Shown in pieces: positions 29,572 through 33,595 of a stretch of DNA of 33,595 bases. The translations under genes and the position numbers were made by a program. The stretch covers positions 1 through 33,595 of the forward strand of contig MEND01000116.1 of assembly GCA_001768975.1 (NCBI GenBank), read 5' to 3'. This DNA comes from Bacteroidetes bacterium GWA2_31_9 (GTDB taxonomy: Bacteria; Bacteroidota; Bacteroidia; Bacteroidales; GWF2-33-38). Position 1 is the first letter of the stretch. Each line of letters opens with the position of its first letter. The notes beneath the pieces were generated by a model, which was not told where the DNA came from, searched no databases, and was given only the letters and a program-made list of their open reading frames with translations.

Positions 29572-29820
29572 TTAACAGATGATTATGATATATTAAGATT
29601 AAATCCGTGAAAATCATAACTATCTGTGTCATCTGCGTTCTAAAACGATAACAAATAGGAAGCTGTTTTTGATTGATTATTTTTTCGATGAAAGCAAAAA
29701 TTTAGACAGGATTACAGGATTAACAAGAGTTAAACAATAAATCCTGTTTTTCCTGTTAATCCTGTCAAAAAAATAATAAACATAAGAAAATCATAAAAAA
29801 CCGTGTCATCTGCGTACTAT
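29572..29820. repeat. Cluster of intergenic repeats (TGTCATCTGCGT direct repeats; GACAGGATTA/TAATCCTGTC inverted repeat)
   Basis: CTGTGTCATCTGCGTTCTA (29624-29642) and CCGTGTCATCTGCGTACTA (29801-29819) directly repeated; gacaggattacaggattaac (29705-29724) inverted relative to cctgttaatcctgtc (29751-29765). Confidence 0.75.
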
Positions 29821-29831
29821 AAAATTTTATT

Positions 29832-30407
29832 ATGGACAAAAGCTATTTAGAAGAAATTAAAACAGTTGTAAAGTTACTAAAAGAGGGAAAAGTAATTCTC
29901 TACCCAACCGATACAATATGGGGAATTGGCTGCGATGCAACTAACTCAGAGGCAGTTAAGCGTGTTTATGAAATAAAAAAACGCATCGACAGCAAGGCAA
30001 TGATTGTATTATTAGACTTGCCCGAAAAAATTTCGCTTTACATAAAACAAGTTCCCGAAATTGCTTGGGATATAATAGATTGTGCCGACGAGCCTTTAAC
30101 AATAATTTATCCAGAAGCCATTAGAATTGCAAAAAATCTTATTGCCGAAGATGGTTCAGTTGGAATAAGAATTACAAAAGAACAATTCAGCAAAGACCTG
30201 ATTTATAGATTTAATAAACCAATAGTTTCGACCTCTGCAAATATTTCGGGCGAACCAAGTCCGGCATGCTTTGCCGACATTTCAGATGAAATAAAAAACT
30301 CGGTTGACTACATTGTAAAATACTCCCAAAACTTCAATCAAAAATCAAAACCTTCGGGAATTATTAAGGTTGGATTGAATGGGGAGGTTTGGGTGATTAG
30401 GAAATAA
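29832..30407 (+). CDS. L-threonylcarbamoyladenylate synthase (Sua5/YciO/YrdC family)
   Basis: GKVILYPTDTIWGIGCDATNSEAVKRVYEIKKR ... KPIVSTSANISGEPSP; ~190 aa single-domain form. Confidence 0.93.
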   Translation: MDKSYLEEIKTVVKLLKEGKVILYPTDTIWGIGCDATNSEAVKRVYEIKKRIDSKAMIVLLDLPEKISLYIKQVPEIAWDIIDCADEPLTIIYPEAIRIAKNLIAEDGSVGIRITKEQFSKDLIYRFNKPIVSTSANISGEPSPACFADISDEIKNSVDYIVKYSQNFNQKSKPSGIIKVGLNGEVWVIRK

Positions 30408-30462
30408 GTACAAATACTCTAACAATTCACATTCTTACAACAGAGTATAAATGAAAACATTT

Positions 30463-33258
30463 TTATAATTTTTTAGCTTCCAATAATTTTTCAAGTTGAT
30501 TAAAAAAATGCAAAATTAAACTTTCGGTATTTGTATATTTTGTTTGATAATGACCTAAAGACTTTAATTTTTCTTGAAATGCAAAAAGGCTATCGCTGTC
30601 TTTTTGGTTCATATCTCCTATATTTATTTGAGCATTTTTAAAATAAGTGTATATCAATGGTTTTCCTGTTTTCATAAATGTTCCGAAAGCATTTTCAAAT
30701 TCCTCAGCAGTATAAATCCCGACCTTTGTAAAAAACAACATTACAAATATATCAGATTCCTTTGCGGCGTTATTGTACTCATCTTGCAATCTGGTTTGCG
30801 ACATAGTATCAATAAAGTTTTCCCACATTACAGGTTGTAGATAAATCCCTTTATTAATCCAAATATCATTTTTCTGACGAATTGCAAGTTCAAATTCTTT
30901 TCTGTCGTTTTTTAATTCACTTGATGAAGCTATAAATATCCTTCTTGGTTTGTTGTGTTCCATTTCTCTTTTTTCTTTGGCAGGATTGTGTAAGCCTAAG
31001 TTAAACAATAGTTCTTCAACTAAAAATATTTTATCGCTTGCATTACACATTACTTTTGCTTTTTCATTTGACGAAATTTTATCAATAAGCATTTCATAGG
31101 AAAAAGTCTGCGGAATTTTATTATTAATGCACTTATCACAATTACAAGGAACAACAATTTGCGGTACTACTCCCTTATAGCCTTCGGTTATATTCTTTAA
31201 AGAATCCATTATCAGCATGTTTAAAGCACGAGAATCTGCTCCTTTTGCTTTAATACTAATTTTACGATTATAAAAATCTTCTTCAACCTGACTTTGAGCA
31301 GTATTACTCTCGAATTTGAAATTAACCGCATTATTCCATACCTCGTTATCGGTTGAAATATATCTGCTTAATTCGGCACTCAACTGATTTACCAAACCTC
31401 TTGGCATAAATTCATATTTATAATCAAGTCGCAGGTCGGCTTCTTTATCTTTCCATTTTTTTTCATCAGGCATAGAAAGCAATCTTGCAGGAATTATATA
31501 TTCATCATTATGCTTTTTATGAAAAGCTATACGGAATTCTTCAAGCATTTTTTTCAAAATATGGTGTTTATCTGTAAAACATCCATCGCTCCACAATCGA
31601 ATAAAATCTTTTGCCGTAATAATACCTTGATGTGTTTGTATTTCAGCATCGTCAATTAATTTATATACAGCATTCAAAGCCCATTCCGGTTTTAATATTA
31701 CGGTATTCCTTAATTCGTTACTATTGTAATACCATAAAACAACTCCTATTGAATGAAAAAATCTTGCACAATCTTCAATATCAACAGCTTTTTCAAATTG
31801 CTCAGGTCTTAATTCTCTGCAAATTTCGCCAAATTTTTCATAACTAATACAATCAGTATTTACTGCTAATTCAGCAAGTTTTTCTCTAACCGGAATCCAC
31901 GATTTTGGAACTCCTTTCCCATAATGAGGCAGTTTCAGAATTTGTCCAATAATAGTTTCTTTAATTGCATATAGACCTTCGTTATTGTTGAGCAAGTTAA
32001 GCTGATGATATGGAATTTGATTAATTCTAACAATGTTGAAATCGGTATTGCTCAAAAATGTTCCAATATCGTTCCACGCTACTTTATTTCCGTTATGACA
32101 TGTTTGACCCAAAATGATAGGACTTTTACCTCCAAATTGAAAGATGGTTGGTATCCAGTAATCAAAATTATGCTGAGTTATTCGTGTCGATGCAAGTAGC
32201 ACAAATACAGAATTTTCGGTTAAAAAGAACCTGTGAACTGGGTAATACACATCCTGCCCTCCAAAATCCCAAATATGTGCAATATGTTTTTTATCAGTCT
32301 CGTTTTTGAAATACCAGCCTTCGATTTTTATTCCTCGTGTTCGTTCATCTTCTTTTGGTAATACGGCTTTCTGATTAATTAAACGGAATTGTAACGATGT
32401 TTTACCTGAAGCACCTTCGCCCACCAAAGTCAATTTTGCTTCGTATATATAATCAAGCCCTTCTTTTTTAATTTTTCTAAAATGTCTTTTTATTGCCTCA
32501 TTCCCTTGCTCCACTATTTCAACTGGTGGACTTTTTAATGGATTATTATATAAAGTAATTAAACCAAAATCCGAAAAATCTTCGACCCATAAAATTTCCA
32601 TATTAAATTCGGTAATCCATTCTGGTAATTGTTCAATTGGATTAGAGTTTAAAATTAATTGTTTTAAACTTTTTAATTCTTTTAGCGGAGAAATATCGCT
32701 GATTTGATTTCCTGATAAATCTAACTTCATTAAAGTTAAATACTGTAGCGAAGAAATATCGCTGATTTGATTTCCAGATAAATATAAAGTATTTAAACTC
32801 TTAAAATCCTGCAACTGAGAAATATCATTGATTTGATTTCCTGATAAATCTAATTCATATAAACTCTTTAATTCTTTTAATGAAGGAATTTCACTGATTT
32901 GATTTTCTGATAAATCTATTTTTTTTAATTTTTTTAATTCTTTTAACTAAGAAATATCGCTGATTTGATTCTTAGATAAATATAATTCCGATAAATTATC
33001 AAAATCTATCAGTGGAAAAATATCGTTAATCTGGTTATTACTTAATTCTAACTGTTTTAAATTATTTAAGTCTTTCAAAAGAAAGCTAATATATAACAAT
33101 TTACGATTATCAATTTCGCAATCAAATAAGCCAATACTTATAACCTGATTGTTTTGGTTAAGGATATAATTACGTGATTTCCAAATAAATTGGTGTGTTT
33201 TCTCTAATTTAACATTAAGAACTTTTTCAATCTGTTTTATAATTTCGAGGTCGTTCAT
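30463..33258 (-). pseudogene. LRR-Roc-COR (Roco) GTPase with C-terminal TIR-like/DUF4062-type effector domain; reading frame interrupted by one TAG at 32947-32949
   Basis: ORFs 32947..33258 and 30463..32814 are in the same frame with continuous LRR units between them. Roc: GEGASGKTS, DFGGQDVYYPVHRFFLT. COR-like region, then VPCNCDKC motif. C-terminal PRRIFIASSSELKNDRKEFELAI ... SDIFVMLFFTKVGIYTAEEFENAF. May still express the 783-aa C-terminal part or be read through. Confidence 0.8.
32691..33060. repeat. DNA-level LRR-encoding repeat array, period mostly 66 bp (22 codons)
   Basis: aaatatcgctgatttgatttc-type units at about 32691, 32754, 32820, 32886 and 32952 (spacings 63, 66, 66, 66). Confidence 0.85.
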
Positions 33259-33470
33259 GTGGTTTAATTTTTATAAGTAATTGTTTTTTAGCTTATTTCT
33301 CCAAAAGAAAATCCAAAGGCGATAATATATGAATAACCCAGTTTGAATAATCTTTAACATTTCGTGTAACTTTAGAAAAAAACGGCTTGGGATAAAAATA
33401 AACCAATAATTATATTAAAACAAGTTTTTTATTTTTAAAAGTATTAATTTTGTAATAAATAAATTTTATA

Positions 33471-33595
33471 ATGAACCTACAATATATTTCTGATAATAAA
33501 GGAAAAACAACAGGTGTTTTTATTCCTATTCAAGAATGGGAAGGTCTTAAAAACATGTTTGTTGGATTAAAAGAAGTAGAGCTTGGAGAACAATC
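33471..33595 (+). CDS. Antitoxin-like protein, truncated by the window end
   Basis: MNLQYISDNKGKTTGVFIPIQEWEGLKNMFVGLKEVELGEQ... resembles small antitoxins of Bacteroidetes TA modules; TAATTTTG (33445-33452) upstream fits the Bacteroidetes -7 consensus TAnnTTTG. Confidence 0.55.
   Translation, partial: MNLQYISDNKGKTTGVFIPIQEWEGLKNMFVGLKEVELGEQ

Noticed and set aside
32691-33060. Regular ~66-bp repeats that could suggest a CRISPR-like or satellite array
   Set aside because: Repeats are in frame and encode 22-residue LRRs; no spacer structure.

Overview
The window is AT-rich and looks like a Bacteroidetes chromosome: it has a T9SS sorting domain, DUF5686 and DUF3127 proteins, and fused glycogen synthase/phosphorylase. 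Identified in order: hydF and hydE ([FeFe]-hydrogenase maturation); a fused GT3-like glycogen synthase/GT35 alpha-glucan phosphorylase; cysK and a serine acetyltransferase; a SiaB-like (DUF6272) protein, a double-AAA+ CbxX-type ATPase and a DUF3127 protein; a secreted beta-helix T9SS cargo; a methylmalonyl-CoA mutase locus (mutA/mutB) interrupted by a RhuM-family gene, an antitoxin-like ORF, a ~233-bp MITE-like element and a probable decayed toxin; a TPR-adenylate cyclase; a DUF5686 outer-membrane protein; GT4 and GT2 glycosyltransferases; a Sua5/TsaC protein; and an LRR-Roc-COR (Roco) GTPase with a C-terminal TIR-like/DUF4062-type domain, split by one in-frame amber codon and followed by the start of an antitoxin-like gene. 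Intergenic space holds several repeat families. The most notable observations are: (i) a dispersed repeat inside the mutB coding sequence; (ii) a 150-bp hairpin element nested in a second repeat, with an empty-site copy elsewhere in the window; (iii) the MITE that supplies the stop codon of the antitoxin-like ORF in the mut locus; (iv) the Roco/TIR-like conflict-type protein with its in-frame amber; (v) the AAA+ protein with two tandem N-terminal beta-rich modules plus two AAA domains, next to a SiaB-like gene. All family calls come from reading motifs; no database search was run.
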